From assembly GCF_021631985.1 (NCBI RefSeq), contig NZ_CP070225.1:1116001-1180000 (forward strand): DNA of 64,000 bases. The letters are read 5' to 3'. Source of the stretch: Sandaracinus amylolyticus (GTDB lineage: Bacteria; Myxococcota_A; Polyangia; Polyangiales; Sandaracinaceae). The translations under genes were made by a program, and so were the position numbers. The notes beneath the pieces are model-generated. The model had not been told where the DNA came from and ran no database searches. It saw only the letters and a list, made by a program, of their open reading frames with translations. Of this stretch, positions 19,130 through 27,586 are shown one piece after another. Position 1 is the first letter of the stretch. Each line of letters opens with the position of its first letter.

Positions 19130-19948
19130 TCACGCGAGCTCTTCGAGCGCGGCCGCCTCCGCCGCGGCGCGCTCTCGTGCTGCGTCGAGCTCGCGCGTGT
19201 CGCCGCCGTCGATCGCCTCGCCGCTCGCCCATCGCGCACGCAGGGCGCGCATGAGCCGCGCGATCCCGGCGACGTGCGCGCCCAGCGCGCGGTCGATCGC
19301 GACGAGATCCGCGACGCCCGCCTCGGCGCGGGCCTCGCCGAGGCGATGCACGGTGCGCAGCGCGCGATCGATGCGGCGGCGCTCGTCGCGCGCGAGCGGG
19401 AACGCGGGCTCGGTCGCGCGTCGCTGCAGCGCGGCGGCACGCAGGAGACGCCATCGAGCGGGCCCACGGCTGCGCCGCGCGAGCGAGATCAGCGCCGACA
19501 CCCGCGCGTCCTCCGCGTGCAGCGCGAAGGGCAGCGACACGAGCAACATCGACGTCGTGATCGCGACGACGCGCACCCACGCGTCGCCGTCTCCGAAGCG
19601 CGCGAGCACCCACGTCGCGCTCGCACCGCCGATCGCCGCGACCGCGAGGTGCGTGATCACCGCCGCGACGTCACGCCCGCGCAGGGCGCGCACGGCGTAG
19701 ATCAGCACCGCGAGCACCGCGCCCGCCGCGATCGGCGCGATCGGTCGGAGCCACGCCCACGCGAGCGCGGCGAGCGCGCCGAGCCCCACCGCGAGCGGCG
19801 TCGGCGCGCCCGAGATCATCGGCGCGAGCGCGGCGCCGAAGAGCGCGAGGCCCAGCGCCGCGGGGCCCGCGGGCATCGCGCGCAGCGTCTCCGCGACGAG
19901 CAGCGTGAGCCCGAGCACGCCGATCGACACCAGCGCTCGCGCCAGCAT
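19130..19948 (-). CDS. integral membrane protein coupled to the VWA gene
   Basis: A 272-residue protein with about six hydrophobic segments in the first 165 residues (for example ALVSIGVLGLTLLVAETL, AAGAVLAVLIYAVRAL, VVAITTSMLLVSLPFAL). A cytoplasmic Arg/Ala-rich helical domain of about 100 residues follows (DERRRIDRALRTVHRLGEARAE and a coiled-coil end). No family was recognised. Its ATG overlaps the stop of the VWA gene by one base (TGATG at 19946-19950), so it is translated by re-initiation. It may anchor or regulate the VWA protein. Confidence 0.75.
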   Translation of the reverse strand: MLARALVSIGVLGLTLLVAETLRAMPAGPAALGLALFGAALAPMISGAPTPLAVGLGALAALAWAWLRPIAPIAAGAVLAVLIYAVRALRGRDVAAVITHLAVAAIGGASATWVLARFGDGDAWVRVVAITTSMLLVSLPFALHAEDARVSALISLARRSRGPARWRLLRAAALQRRATEPAFPLARDERRRIDRALRTVHRLGEARAEAGVADLVAIDRALGAHVAGIARLMRALRARWASGEAIDGGDTRELDAARERAAAEAAALEELA

Positions 19949-21387
19949 CAGAAGGCCTCCGCGGACGCGCGGCGCGCGGCGCCACGGCTCAGCGAGTACG
20001 AGCGTCCGGCGCCCGAGCGCGCCTCGGTCTGCTCGAAGCTCGAGCGATCGCGGCGGAGCGCGTCGATGCGCGCGGCGTACGCGGGGGAGGGCGCGGCCGT
20101 GTTCGCGCGCTGCAGCTCCTGCAGGTGCGCGTCGGTCATGCGCAGCGCCTCGTCGCGACGGCCCTCTTGCCACGCGCTGATCGCGGCCACCTGCTGGGCG
20201 TCGATCGCGGTGGCGAGCGCATCGGCGTGCAGCTCGACGTCGCGCGATGCGTCGACCTCGCTCGCGCTCGCCACCGCGCGCACCGAGGCCGTGCCGCCGT
20301 CGATCGCGCGCGCGGTCCCGTCCTCGACGGTCACGTAGCGCACGCGCACCGCGGTGCTCGCGAGCGAGCCCACCGCGCCCATCGGCGCTGCGAGCTCGAG
20401 CACGACCTTGCGTCGCTCTCCCGCGAAGAGCGTCCCGAGCGGCAGTCGCACGCGCGTGCCCTCGATCGACGCGACCGCGCCGTGCGCGTGGCGCAGCATC
20501 GCGCCCGCCGGGAGGTCGATCTCGGCGACCACGTCGTCGGCGACGGTGCTCGACGCCTGGTCGAGCTCCTGGCGCAGGAAGGGATCGAGCTGCGCGCCGT
20601 CGCTGAGGAACGCGTAGTTGCCGCGGCCCGAGTCCGCGACCGTGCTGAGGAAGCGCTCGTCGTAGTCGACGCCGATGCCGAGCGACGAAGTGGTGACGCG
20701 CTCCGAGGCGCGCGACGCGATGCGCGTCGCGATCGAGGGCAGCGCCTCGCCCGAGCCGTCCTGTCCGTCCGAGACGAGCACGAGGCGGCGCACGTGATCG
20801 CCGGGCGCGGTCGCGAGCGCGCGCGCACCGAGATCGAGGCCCGCGGGGATGTTCGTGCCGCCGTCGGCGGTGACCGCGCGGACGCGCGCGGGGAGGGTCT
20901 CGCGCAGCTCGCGCACGCTGGCGAGCGGCTGCAGCACCTGCGCCTCGTGGTCGTACACGATCACCGCCAGGCGATCGTCGTCGTGCATGCGCGCGAGCAG
21001 CGAGACGATGGACTCGCGCGCTTGCACGATCTTGTCGCCGCTCATCGAGCCCGAGTGATCGAGCACGACCGCGAGCGATACGGGAGCGCGCCGCGCGACG
21101 CCGCCCTCCTCGCCGGTGAGCCGGAGCTCGGCGTAGAGCGAGCGCGCTCCGTCGGCGAGCGCAGCGCCCTCGGTGAACGCGAAGAACCCGTCGACGCGCG
21201 GGCCGCGGAGCGCGGCGCGCGGCGAGCCGCTCGCGGGCGTGGGCTGCGCGCTCGGCGCGACGACGGCGGGCACCGCGCTCGCGGGCCCCGGCGTGGTGGA
21301 CAGGACGATGCCGCCGGTGGCGAGCGCGACCGCGGCCGCGGCGAGCCCCCACGCACGGCGACGACGCTTCGGGATCTGCAGGTTCAT
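19948..21387 (-). CDS. von Willebrand factor A domain protein, membrane-anchored
   Basis: A 479-residue protein with a basic N-terminus and one hydrophobic helix (about 12-38), either a signal anchor or a signal peptide. The VWA domain (about 100-280) keeps the full metal-ion adhesion site: DHSGSM at residues 110-115, the threonine in TADGGTNIPAGL and the aspartate in LVSDGQDGSG. A C-terminal beta domain (about 290-370) and a helical end follow, the layout of secreted YfbK-like VWA proteins. Its start has GAGGAGG upstream. The following membrane protein gene is coupled to it. Confidence 0.88.
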   Translation of the reverse strand: MNLQIPKRRRRAWGLAAAAVALATGGIVLSTTPGPASAVPAVVAPSAQPTPASGSPRAALRGPRVDGFFAFTEGAALADGARSLYAELRLTGEEGGVARRAPVSLAVVLDHSGSMSGDKIVQARESIVSLLARMHDDDRLAVIVYDHEAQVLQPLASVRELRETLPARVRAVTADGGTNIPAGLDLGARALATAPGDHVRRLVLVSDGQDGSGEALPSIATRIASRASERVTTSSLGIGVDYDERFLSTVADSGRGNYAFLSDGAQLDPFLRQELDQASSTVADDVVAEIDLPAGAMLRHAHGAVASIEGTRVRLPLGTLFAGERRKVVLELAAPMGAVGSLASTAVRVRYVTVEDGTARAIDGGTASVRAVASASEVDASRDVELHADALATAIDAQQVAAISAWQEGRRDEALRMTDAHLQELQRANTAAPSPAYAARIDALRRDRSSFEQTEARSGAGRSYSLSRGAARRASAEAF

Positions 21388-21491
21388 CTCGGTGCCTCCT
21401 CGTTCGAGCGAGGCTCCGAGCAGCGGGCGCGCCAGCGTCGCGAGGGCGAGAATTCCGCGAAGATCGCCGCGATCGCCGGACCCGAGTCGAT

Positions 21492-21519
21492 GAATCGTAG
21501 ATCGATGGATCTACGATTC
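21492..21519. terminator. 12-bp stem hairpin between lipoprotein and VWA genes
   Basis: GAATCGTAGATC at 21492-21503 and GATCTACGATTC at 21508-21519 form a perfect 12-bp stem with a 4-nt loop. It begins 8 bp past the lipoprotein stop codon (21528). There is no T-tract, so a terminator role is plausible but not certain; a dyad operator for the VWA gene is the alternative. Confidence 0.5.
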
Positions 21520-21527
21520 GTAGACCC

Positions 21528-21806
21528 TCACTCGAGCGGCTCGCAGCTCTGGGGCGAGGTCGCGACGACCTGCTCGGCGAGCGACTCGAGCGTCGCCGCG
21601 GGCCCGAAGTCGCAGCCCGGCGCGCGATAGGCGCCCGCGACCTCGTCCCACACGACGCGCACCGGACGCCCGTCGATCGCCAGGCGCGCGTCCTGTCGCT
21701 CGCCCTCCCAGCGCACCTCGTGCTCGCCGATCACGCGCGTGCGCGCGCCGCCGCACGCGGCCAGCACCGAGGCCACCCCGATCGCGATCACCGTCACGCG
21801 CCGCAT
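21528..21806 (-). CDS. small lipoprotein
   Basis: A 92-residue protein. The N-terminus is a lipoprotein signal with lipobox SVLAAC (Cys18), followed by GGARTRVIGEHEVRWEGE. The mature part is about 74 residues with two further cysteines (APGCDFGP and QSCEPLE) that could form one disulfide. No family was recognised. It is the only gene between the hairpin at 21492-21519 and the dipeptide epimerase stop at 21848, and it is on the same strand as the epimerase operon upstream of it, so it could be that operon's last gene. Confidence 0.72.
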   Translation of the reverse strand: MRRVTVIAIGVASVLAACGGARTRVIGEHEVRWEGERQDARLAIDGRPVRVVWDEVAGAYRAPGCDFGPAATLESLAEQVVATSPQSCEPLE

Positions 21807-21847
21807 GCCCGCTCGGGTACCGCGGTCGCGCGTCGAACGCCAGCTTT

Positions 21848-22801
21848 TTAGCCCCAGAGCGCGCTCGACGGAGGGACCAGCGTTCCGGCCTCGAAGCGCG
21901 CGCCACCGTCGCGATCACGCGCGAGCAGGATCGATCCATCGAGATCGATCCAGTCCGCGCGCGAGACCAACAGGCACGCGGGCGCGATCGCGAGCGACGT
22001 GCACACCATGCAACCGAGCGCGACCCGCAGGCCCGCGGCGCGCGCGGCGTCGATCGTCGCGATCGCGCCGGTGAGCCCGCCTGCCTTGTCGAGCTTCACG
22101 TTCACCGCGTCGTAGCGATCGGCGAGCGACGCGATGGTGCTCGCGTCGTGTGCGGACTCGTCGGCGCAGATCGGGATCGGCCGCGCGCGACCGCGCAGCG
22201 CGTGATCCTGTGCGGCAGGGAGCGGCTGCTCGAGCAGCGCGACGTCGAGCGCGGCGAGCCGAGGTGCGAGCGCGTCGTAGGTCGCCGTGTCCCAGCCCTC
22301 GTTCGCGTCGACCCAGAGCGTCGCGCGCGGCGCGGCATCACGCACCGCGCGGACGCGATCGAGATCGACTCCGTCGCCCGCGAGCTTGAGCTTGAGGAGC
22401 GGGCGATCGAGCGCGCGCGCCGCGCTCGCCATGCGCTCGGGCGTGTCGATCGAGATCGTCGTCGCGGTCACGAACGGCGCCGGCACGTCGAGGCCCGCGA
22501 GCTCCGCGACGCTGCGGCCCGTGCGCTTCGCCTCGAGATCCCAGAGCGCGCAGTCGATCGCGCTGCGCGCGGCACCGCGCACCGTGAGCGATGCTCGGTC
22601 GAGCACGCGCTCCGACTCGATCGCGGCGATCACGCTCGCCGTGGTCTCGCCGTAGCGCGCATAGGGCACGCACTCGCCGCGACCGACGTTCGGGCCGTCG
22701 GCGATCTCGACGACGACCACCTCGGCCTCGGTCTTCGCACCGCGCGCGATGGTGAACGTGCCCGCGATCGGCCAGCGCTCGGCGCGGACCGCGAGCTTCA
22801 T
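21848..22801 (-). CDS. dipeptide epimerase (L-Ala-D/L-Glu epimerase type, enolase superfamily)
   Basis: A 317-residue member of the muconate-lactonising subgroup. The second-half acid/base motif LKLKLAG gives Lys137 and Lys139. The metal ligands are Asp165 (WVDANEGW), Glu191 (LLEQPL) and Asp214 (CADESAHD), and the opposite catalytic lysine is in NVKLDKAGG (Lys236 region). KLK plus CADES with a GCMVCTSL loop favours a dipeptide epimerase involved in murein-peptide recycling over a racemase or OSBS. It overlaps the upstream membrane protein gene by ATGA (22798-22801). No murein amidase or peptidase is adjacent, so the substrate is inferred. Confidence 0.9.
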   Translation of the reverse strand: MKLAVRAERWPIAGTFTIARGAKTEAEVVVVEIADGPNVGRGECVPYARYGETTASVIAAIESERVLDRASLTVRGAARSAIDCALWDLEAKRTGRSVAELAGLDVPAPFVTATTISIDTPERMASAARALDRPLLKLKLAGDGVDLDRVRAVRDAAPRATLWVDANEGWDTATYDALAPRLAALDVALLEQPLPAAQDHALRGRARPIPICADESAHDASTIASLADRYDAVNVKLDKAGGLTGAIATIDAARAAGLRVALGCMVCTSLAIAPACLLVSRADWIDLDGSILLARDRDGGARFEAGTLVPPSSALWG

Positions 22802-23253
22802 GCGCGCTTGCCGCGCCGCGCCTCGATCGCGCGCGCCGCGATGCCGCCGAGCACGATCGACACGACCGGCATGAACGCGCGGCCGATCGCGAACCATGCG
22901 GGCAGGCCGCGCGCCTCGTCGCTGCTGACCATCCCGAAGAACCCGATGATCCCGCCGAGCACCGCGGCGTGCGCGATCGGCGCCCAGCCCGCGAGGCGCG
23001 CAGTGATCAGGCCCGCGATGATCCCGTTCGGCAGCATGCCCGCGAGCCACATCGCGAGGCCTCGCTCGGTCGGCTGCGCGCCCTCGGTCGACGGGATGTC
23101 GCCCGGCATCATCGACGCGAGCACGCCGAGGAAGAGCTGACCGAGCACGAACAAGGTGATCCACCCCGCGACGACCGCGAGCACGCTGCGGATCGGCGTG
23201 CCCTTGGGCTCGCCGCCCGCGGGGACCGTCGTGGTCGAGCGCTCGGTGCTCAT
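22798..23253 (-). CDS. four-TM membrane protein in TetR/epimerase operon
   Basis: A 151-residue protein with four hydrophobic segments (SVLAVVAGWITLFVLGQLFL; GLAMWLAGMLPNGIIAGLI; AHAAVLGGIIGFFGMV; VVSIVLGGIAARAI) and a basic C-terminus RRGKRA. I do not recognise a family. It is coupled by ATGA overlaps both to the TetR gene upstream (23250-23253) and to the epimerase downstream (22798-22801). A small transporter or membrane-tension protein linked to peptide uptake is possible but unsupported. Confidence 0.75.
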   Translation of the reverse strand: MSTERSTTTVPAGGEPKGTPIRSVLAVVAGWITLFVLGQLFLGVLASMMPGDIPSTEGAQPTERGLAMWLAGMLPNGIIAGLITARLAGWAPIAHAAVLGGIIGFFGMVSSDEARGLPAWFAIGRAFMPVVSIVLGGIAARAIEARRGKRA

Positions 23254-23975
23254 CGACGGATACGCAGGCCTTCGAGCACGAGATCGATGAGCGTGCTCGC
23301 GACCTGCGGGGGCGGCGCGTCGAGGCGACCGTGGAGGAAGCCGAGCGCGAGCTGCTCGGTCGCGCCGACCACCGCGAGCGCGGAGATGCGCGGGTCGGAC
23401 ACGCGCAGGAGCTCCTTCTGCACCGCGATCTCGGTGAGCTTCACCGCGCTCTTCTCGATATCGAGCGCGAGCGCGCGGATCGGTGCGCGGGCGCCGTGAC
23501 CAGGCGCGCGGTTCTCCTGCAGGTAGAGCCGCACCACGTCGAGGTAGCCGACCGCGACGGGGATCAGGTCGCGCGCGAGCCCCTGGTACGCCTGGAACAG
23601 CGAGTCGCGATCGTTCGCGGCGCTCAATGCGTCCTCGCAGCGCTGCATCGCGGCGCGCACGAGCGTCGACACCGGCTCGAAGATCGCGTCGACGAGCTCG
23701 GTCTTGTCCTCGAAGTAGCGGTAGAAGCTGCCCTTCGCGACGTCGGCCTCGCGCGCGATGTCGTCGATCGTGACGGCCTCGACGCCCTTCTCGAGGAAGA
23801 GCGCGAGCGCGGCATGCGCGATCGCTTGCGTGCGCTGCTTGCGGTTGACGTCGCGCTTGCCGCCCGGCGGGCCGGGCCGCTCTTTCGGCGCGCGCTTCAC
23901 GGCCACCGCGGCGACGCCCTCTTCCTGCGGCGATCCCGACGCCCGAATCGCACGCGCCGAAGTCCGACTGGACAC
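23250..23975 (-). CDS. TetR family transcriptional regulator
   Basis: A 241-residue regulator with start GTG 23973-23975. The TetR helix-turn-helix is at about residues 40-90: RTQAIAHAALALFLEKGVEAVTIDDIAREADVAKGSFYRYFEDKTELVDAI is the classic layout. The C-terminal ligand domain is about 130 residues. It is first in a coupled operon with the membrane protein and dipeptide epimerase. A 16-bp dyad at 24001-24016, between it and the divergent fatty-acid hydroxylase-like gene, is a natural operator candidate, so it probably represses both directions in response to an unknown ligand. Confidence 0.88.
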   Translation of the reverse strand: MSSRTSARAIRASGSPQEEGVAAVAVKRAPKERPGPPGGKRDVNRKQRTQAIAHAALALFLEKGVEAVTIDDIAREADVAKGSFYRYFEDKTELVDAIFEPVSTLVRAAMQRCEDALSAANDRDSLFQAYQGLARDLIPVAVGYLDVVRLYLQENRAPGHGARAPIRALALDIEKSAVKLTEIAVQKELLRVSDPRISALAVVGATEQLALGFLHGRLDAPPPQVASTLIDLVLEGLRIRR

Positions 23976-24000
23976 GGCGCCTGGGATGTCACATAAAAGG

Positions 24001-24016
24001 ATGACTGTCCGGTCAT
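24001..24016. promoter_or_regulatory. dyad operator candidate for the TetR regulator
   Basis: ATGACTGTCCGGTCAT is a dyad of ATGAC and GTCAT separated by 6 bp, a size usual for TetR sites. It lies between the divergent TetR and hydroxylase-like genes, next to the relatively AT-rich ACATAAAAG on the TetR side. The minus-strand TATGTG (23990-23995) could be the TetR -10. Confidence 0.5.
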
Positions 24017-24050
24017 CGTTTTCTGGGACGAGGCCGAGCGAGGGAGGTGC

Positions 24051-24647
24051 GTGGTGATCGGGATTCCTCTCGGGCTGCTCTACGCGAACGCGAGCGAGTG
24101 GGTGATCCACAAGTACGTCCTTCACGAGCGCGGCCGGAAGAAGGGCGGCTTCTGGCAATTCCACTGGGTCGAGCACCACCGGAACGTGCGCCTGCACGGG
24201 CACTACGATCCCGAGTACCAGCGCTCGGTGTTCGGCTGGCACGCGCAGGGCAAAGAAGCGCTGATGCTCACGCTCGGCGCGGCCGCGCATCTGCCGCTCT
24301 TCCCGATCGCGCCGTTCTTCACCGCGACGGTGGTGTTCAGCGCGATCGACTACTACCGGAAGCACAAGCGCTCGCACATGGACCCGGAGTGGGCGCGCGA
24401 GCACCTGCCCTGGCACTACGACCATCACATGGGGCCCGATCAGGACAAGAACTGGTGCGTGACGCATCCGTGGTTCGACATCCTGATGGGCACGCGCGTG
24501 CCGTACGTCGGCACGCAGCGCGAGCTCGAGGATCGCGCGCGCATGCAGAAGGCGATGGAGCGTCGCAAGCAGCGCGCGGCCGAGAAGGCGCAGCAGGCGG
24601 AGCCGAGCGAGAGCGCGCCGATCGAGGCTGAGCCCGCAAGCGCGTGA
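24051..24647 (+). CDS. sterol desaturase/fatty acid hydroxylase-like membrane enzyme
   Basis: A 198-residue protein with the histidine clusters of the membrane diiron hydroxylase family: HKYVLHE (about 20-26), HWVEHHRNVRLHGHY (about 38-53) and WHYDHHMGPDQDKNW (about 122-136). A hydrophobic helix pair lies between them (ALMLTLGAAAHLPLFPIAPFFTATVVF). The enzymes insert oxygen into lipid tails at the membrane. The tail after residue 165 is charged, Ala/Glu/Lys-rich and probably disordered. GTG 24051 or GTG 24054 is the start; GGGAGG at 24042-24047 suits the second. It is divergent from the TetR gene and may be controlled by it. Confidence 0.85.
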   Translation: MVIGIPLGLLYANASEWVIHKYVLHERGRKKGGFWQFHWVEHHRNVRLHGHYDPEYQRSVFGWHAQGKEALMLTLGAAAHLPLFPIAPFFTATVVFSAIDYYRKHKRSHMDPEWAREHLPWHYDHHMGPDQDKNWCVTHPWFDILMGTRVPYVGTQRELEDRARMQKAMERRKQRAAEKAQQAEPSESAPIEAEPASA

Positions 24648-24666
24648 CACGCGGGGCGCGCGCTGG

Positions 24667-24672
24667 TAGACG
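24667..24672 (+). promoter_or_regulatory. -10 candidate for the lipoprotein at 24681
   Basis: TAGACG in the context GGTAGACGCGC ends 8 nt before GTG 24681, so the transcript would be nearly leaderless. Confidence 0.3.
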
Positions 24673-24680
24673 CGCGTCTC

Positions 24681-25838
24681 GTGCGCAGGCTCGCTCTCGG
24701 ATCGATCGCGGCGATCGCGATCGCAGCATGCGGTGGTGAGGAGCGCCAAGGCGCGCCGCCACCGCCGCGAGAGGCGACGACGTCGCCCGCGCCGCGGCAC
24801 GATCCGCGCTTCGTCGCGTCGTGCCGTGCGAGCGAGCCGACGCGGTTCGCGAGCGGTCTGCCGCGGGTGCGCGGCGTCGCGATCGCGGTGGGCGACACGT
24901 CGCAGACGATCGTGGTCGACGGGGACGCGGGCGCGATCTCGGCGATCGCGTCGCGTGTGGTCGAGGGCGCGACGCCGCAGCCGATCGCGATGCCGGGCTC
25001 GGAGGGGCTCTTCGCGCTCGAAGCGATCGACGGAGAGCGCTTCGTGGTGATCACGCGGGGCGCGTGCCCCGAGGGACACCAGGCGACCCATTGTCTCGCG
25101 GCGCGCCTGCTCGGGCCCGATGCGGGCGTGCGATCGGAGCCCGCCATCATCGAGCTGCCCGGCGCGCTGCGCACGGTGCGCGTGGGCGCGAGCGGCGAGA
25201 CGGTGTGGATCGCGCGGACCACGGCGGGCGCGCAGCCGGCGCTCGATCGCATCGTGGCGGGCGAGGGATCGCTCGAGGTGACGACGCGCGAGCTCGGCGA
25301 GGGCATCGACGCCCGCGAGCAAGCGACGGAGATCCTCGGGCTCGCGGTGTCGGGCGGGAGCTGGGCGGTGCTGTGGCGGCACGGCGCGGCGGAGGACGCG
25401 ACGAGCGGTGTCGTGCTCTCGACGCAGCTCGACGAGCACGACGTGGAGGCGCTGCACGAGGCGCTCGTGCTCGAGTCGTTCCAGTGGTACGCGGGCGCGC
25501 TCTCGGTGATCGCGGCGTTCGAGTTCGCGCGGCCGATCTTCGTGCGCATCGGCGCGGACGGAGAGGTCCGCGGCGACGTGCGCGCGGTGCCGCCGGGCGA
25601 AGCGCCGCCGCAGCCGTTCGCGACCCGGAGGACCGCGGCGATCGTGGGCAGCGGCGAGCGTCTGGAGCTCGAGGTGCGCGACGGAGCGGGCGATGCGATC
25701 GCGCCGCGGGTGGCGATCGAGGGCGCGTTCGTGGCGGACGTCGCGCGGCGCGGGGACTCGTTCGTGGTGGCGTACGTGCGGCGCGACGGCGGGTTGGTGA
25801 TCGAGACCCGCGACGTGACCTGCGCCGCGGCGCGTTGA
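24681..25838 (+). CDS. lipoprotein, beta-propeller-like
   Basis: A 385-residue protein starting at GTG 24681. The signal peptide ends in the lipobox IAIAAC, followed by GGEERQGAPPPPR, a Pro-rich linker. The rest has repeated beta-strand blocks with alternating hydrophobics (VRVGASGETVWIARTT; LGLAVSGGSWAVLWR; GGLVIETRDVTC), suggestive of a propeller, and four cysteines. No enzyme motif or named family was recognised. It begins 33 bp after the hydroxylase-like gene and could share its transcript. Confidence 0.75.
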   Translation: MRRLALGSIAAIAIAACGGEERQGAPPPPREATTSPAPRHDPRFVASCRASEPTRFASGLPRVRGVAIAVGDTSQTIVVDGDAGAISAIASRVVEGATPQPIAMPGSEGLFALEAIDGERFVVITRGACPEGHQATHCLAARLLGPDAGVRSEPAIIELPGALRTVRVGASGETVWIARTTAGAQPALDRIVAGEGSLEVTTRELGEGIDAREQATEILGLAVSGGSWAVLWRHGAAEDATSGVVLSTQLDEHDVEALHEALVLESFQWYAGALSVIAAFEFARPIFVRIGADGEVRGDVRAVPPGEAPPQPFATRRTAAIVGSGERLELEVRDGAGDAIAPRVAIEGAFVADVARRGDSFVVAYVRRDGGLVIETRDVTCAAAR

Positions 25839-25843
25839 TCGAG

Positions 25844-25863
25844 ATCCGAGCGATTGCTCGGAT
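25844..25863. terminator. bidirectional terminator-like hairpin
   Basis: ATCCGAGC and GCTCGGAT (25844-25851 and 25856-25863) form a perfect 8-bp stem with the loop GATT. It sits in the 30-bp gap between the converging lipoprotein and TadE/G-like genes. No long T-run follows in either direction. Confidence 0.5.
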
Positions 25864-25868
25864 TCGCG

Positions 25869-26414
25869 TCACTCCCCGCCGGGCGGCCGTTCGCCGAGGT
25901 TGCAGCCCGCGCCCCAGTTGGGCTCCAGCGGGTAACGCTCGCAGAAGATCTCGACGACTCGCCCCTGCCACGCGATCTCGCCCTCGATCATCGCGGTGTT
26001 GCACGCGGTGCCGGCGCGCGTGCGCACCTCGACCAGACCGCCGCCGAGGATCTCGGGGCGGCGCGCGTGGCGCACCTCGTTCGTGATCGTGTCCGAGCTC
26101 CGCACGTCCTCGAGGCGCTCTGCTGCGTCGGGCGCGATGTCGCGCTGCACGCCGCGGTAGCCGCCGATCCAGCTGCGTGCGGGCGCGGGCGCGCCGTCGT
26201 CGCAGCCCTCGAGCGCAGGACGCCAGAGATCGCGCCCCGCGCTGCGCACCGCGTCGATCTCGGCGCGCGTGCGCGCGTGGATCCAGAGGAACCCACCGAA
26301 GAGCGTCGCGAGCAGCACCGCGACCATCGCGCCCTCGGTGTGCACGCCGCCGCGCGTGTCGCGCAGCAGCGATCGCGCGCTCGGGCGTCTTCGCTTGTCG
26401 TCAATGGAGCGCAT
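25869..26414 (-). CDS. TadE/TadG-like minor pseudopilin
   Basis: A 181-residue protein with a class III (Flp/Tad) prepilin-like N-terminus. The basic leader MRSIDDKRRRPSARSLLRDTRG is followed by GVHTEGAMVAVLLATLFGGFLW. Cleavage after Gly22 would put Glu at +5, as in pseudopilins. The C-terminal periplasmic part has four cysteines (EGCDD, TACNTAM, IFCERY, AGCNLGE). It begins 14 bp inside the end of the upstream TadG-like gene, so they are coupled. It is likely a minor component of the Tad pilus apparatus. Confidence 0.72.
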   Translation of the reverse strand: MRSIDDKRRRPSARSLLRDTRGGVHTEGAMVAVLLATLFGGFLWIHARTRAEIDAVRSAGRDLWRPALEGCDDGAPAPARSWIGGYRGVQRDIAPDAAERLEDVRSSDTITNEVRHARRPEILGGGLVEVRTRAGTACNTAMIEGEIAWQGRVVEIFCERYPLEPNWGAGCNLGERPPGGE

Positions 26415-27534
26415 CACGTGCTGCCCAGAGATCGTCGGTGATGTCGGCGCACGCGCCGCCACACTCCGGCAGCACCGTGCTGCGGAGCCACTCTTCGTAC
26501 TGCGGATCCGTGATCGCGGGATCGGCCGAGCCGCCCGTCGGGAAGCGCCAGCGGCGCAGGCGGGCGCGCCACTCGGTGCGGAACGCTTCTTCCTCGACCG
26601 AGTGCTCCGCGAGATCGTCGGCGCGGTTCGCGAGATGCCACGTCGAGTAGTACTCGGCCTGCGCGACGACGACGCTCGCGACCGTGCCCATCTCGCTCGT
26701 CGATCCGCGCCCCACGTCGACCCATCGCGTGCTGAAGATGCGCGCGACGTTCACGCCCTGCTCGAGCACGCGCAGGCGCGGGCTGTCGCCGATCGCGATC
26801 ACGCGCACCTGATAGGGCTCGGTGCCGATCGGTCGGTTCGCGGGCGCGGGGACGTACGCATCGACGCCCTCGACCTCGGGGCAGTACGGCAGGTCGCGAC
26901 CGATGCGCGCGTTGTCCTCGCCGATGATGCGATACGCCATGTCGAGGCCCATCGCGATCTCCGCGAGGCGATGCGTGTGGAGGTTCGCGAGCGCGCAGAA
27001 CGCGGCCGTGCCCGAGGGCACCGCGGCCATCGGTCGGCGCACGAAGAAGCCGTGCCGCAGGTCGCGACCGAGGCGCGACCGCAGCACGCTCTCGACCTCT
27101 TCGGCCGCGAGCCGCGGGGTCTCGCGCGCGACCGCGTCGGCGGCATCGGTGCCGCGTCGCAGCTCCTCGACGAGCTGCGGCTGCATCGTCGCGCGCGCGC
27201 CCGAATAGCGGTCGAGCAGCTGGCGACAGAACCCGTCGGGCGCGGGGTACTCGCTGCGCGGATTGCCCTCGCCGGTGATGATGCCGAAGCGCACGCAGAG
27301 ATCGGCCGCGCTCTCGGTGAGCGTCGCGCCTGCGAGCACCGCGAGCGAGACCGAGCTCGCCGCGTTCACCGTGGCGATCGCGTTCATGCTCGTCGCGTGA
27401 CCGACCGCCGCGGAGAACGCGGCCTCGTCGGCCGCCTGCTGCATGCGCTCCTGGTATGCGACGGTCGCGCCCACGCCCGCGAGCGCGTAGAGCGCGCCCA
27501 CGAGGAACACGGCCATGAAGAGGCCGACCACCAT
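26401..27534 (-). CDS. TadG-like pilus assembly protein
   Basis: At least 377 residues. The N-terminal helix GGAIMVVGLFMAVFLVGALYALAGVGATVAYQERMQQAADEAAFSAA is the Tad_N/TadG pattern (a helix, then QxxADxAAxxAA). A long periplasmic domain follows, with cysteines but no clear VWA. The family's LLRDEGGAI segment lies upstream of the first ATG in the same open frame. No ATG, GTG or TTG precedes it, so translation may begin at CTG 27556-27558 or the N-terminus may be eroded. It is followed by an overlapping TadE/G-like gene. Confidence 0.7.
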   Translation of the reverse strand: MVVGLFMAVFLVGALYALAGVGATVAYQERMQQAADEAAFSAAVGHATSMNAIATVNAASSVSLAVLAGATLTESAADLCVRFGIITGEGNPRSEYPAPDGFCRQLLDRYSGARATMQPQLVEELRRGTDAADAVARETPRLAAEEVESVLRSRLGRDLRHGFFVRRPMAAVPSGTAAFCALANLHTHRLAEIAMGLDMAYRIIGEDNARIGRDLPYCPEVEGVDAYVPAPANRPIGTEPYQVRVIAIGDSPRLRVLEQGVNVARIFSTRWVDVGRGSTSEMGTVASVVVAQAEYYSTWHLANRADDLAEHSVEEEAFRTEWRARLRRWRFPTGGSADPAITDPQYEEWLRSTVLPECGGACADITDDLWAARDALH

Positions 27535-27572
27535 GATCGCGCCGCCCTCGTCGCGCAGGAGCGATGCGCGGC

Positions 27573-27578
27573 TATGCT
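27573..27578 (+). promoter_or_regulatory. -10 candidate for the antisense gene in the tad locus
   Basis: TATGCT ends 8 nt before ATG 27587, one of the clearest cases of the short-leader pattern. It lies in the short interval between the divergent gene starts. Confidence 0.4.
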
Positions 27579-27586
27579 GCGCGGCG

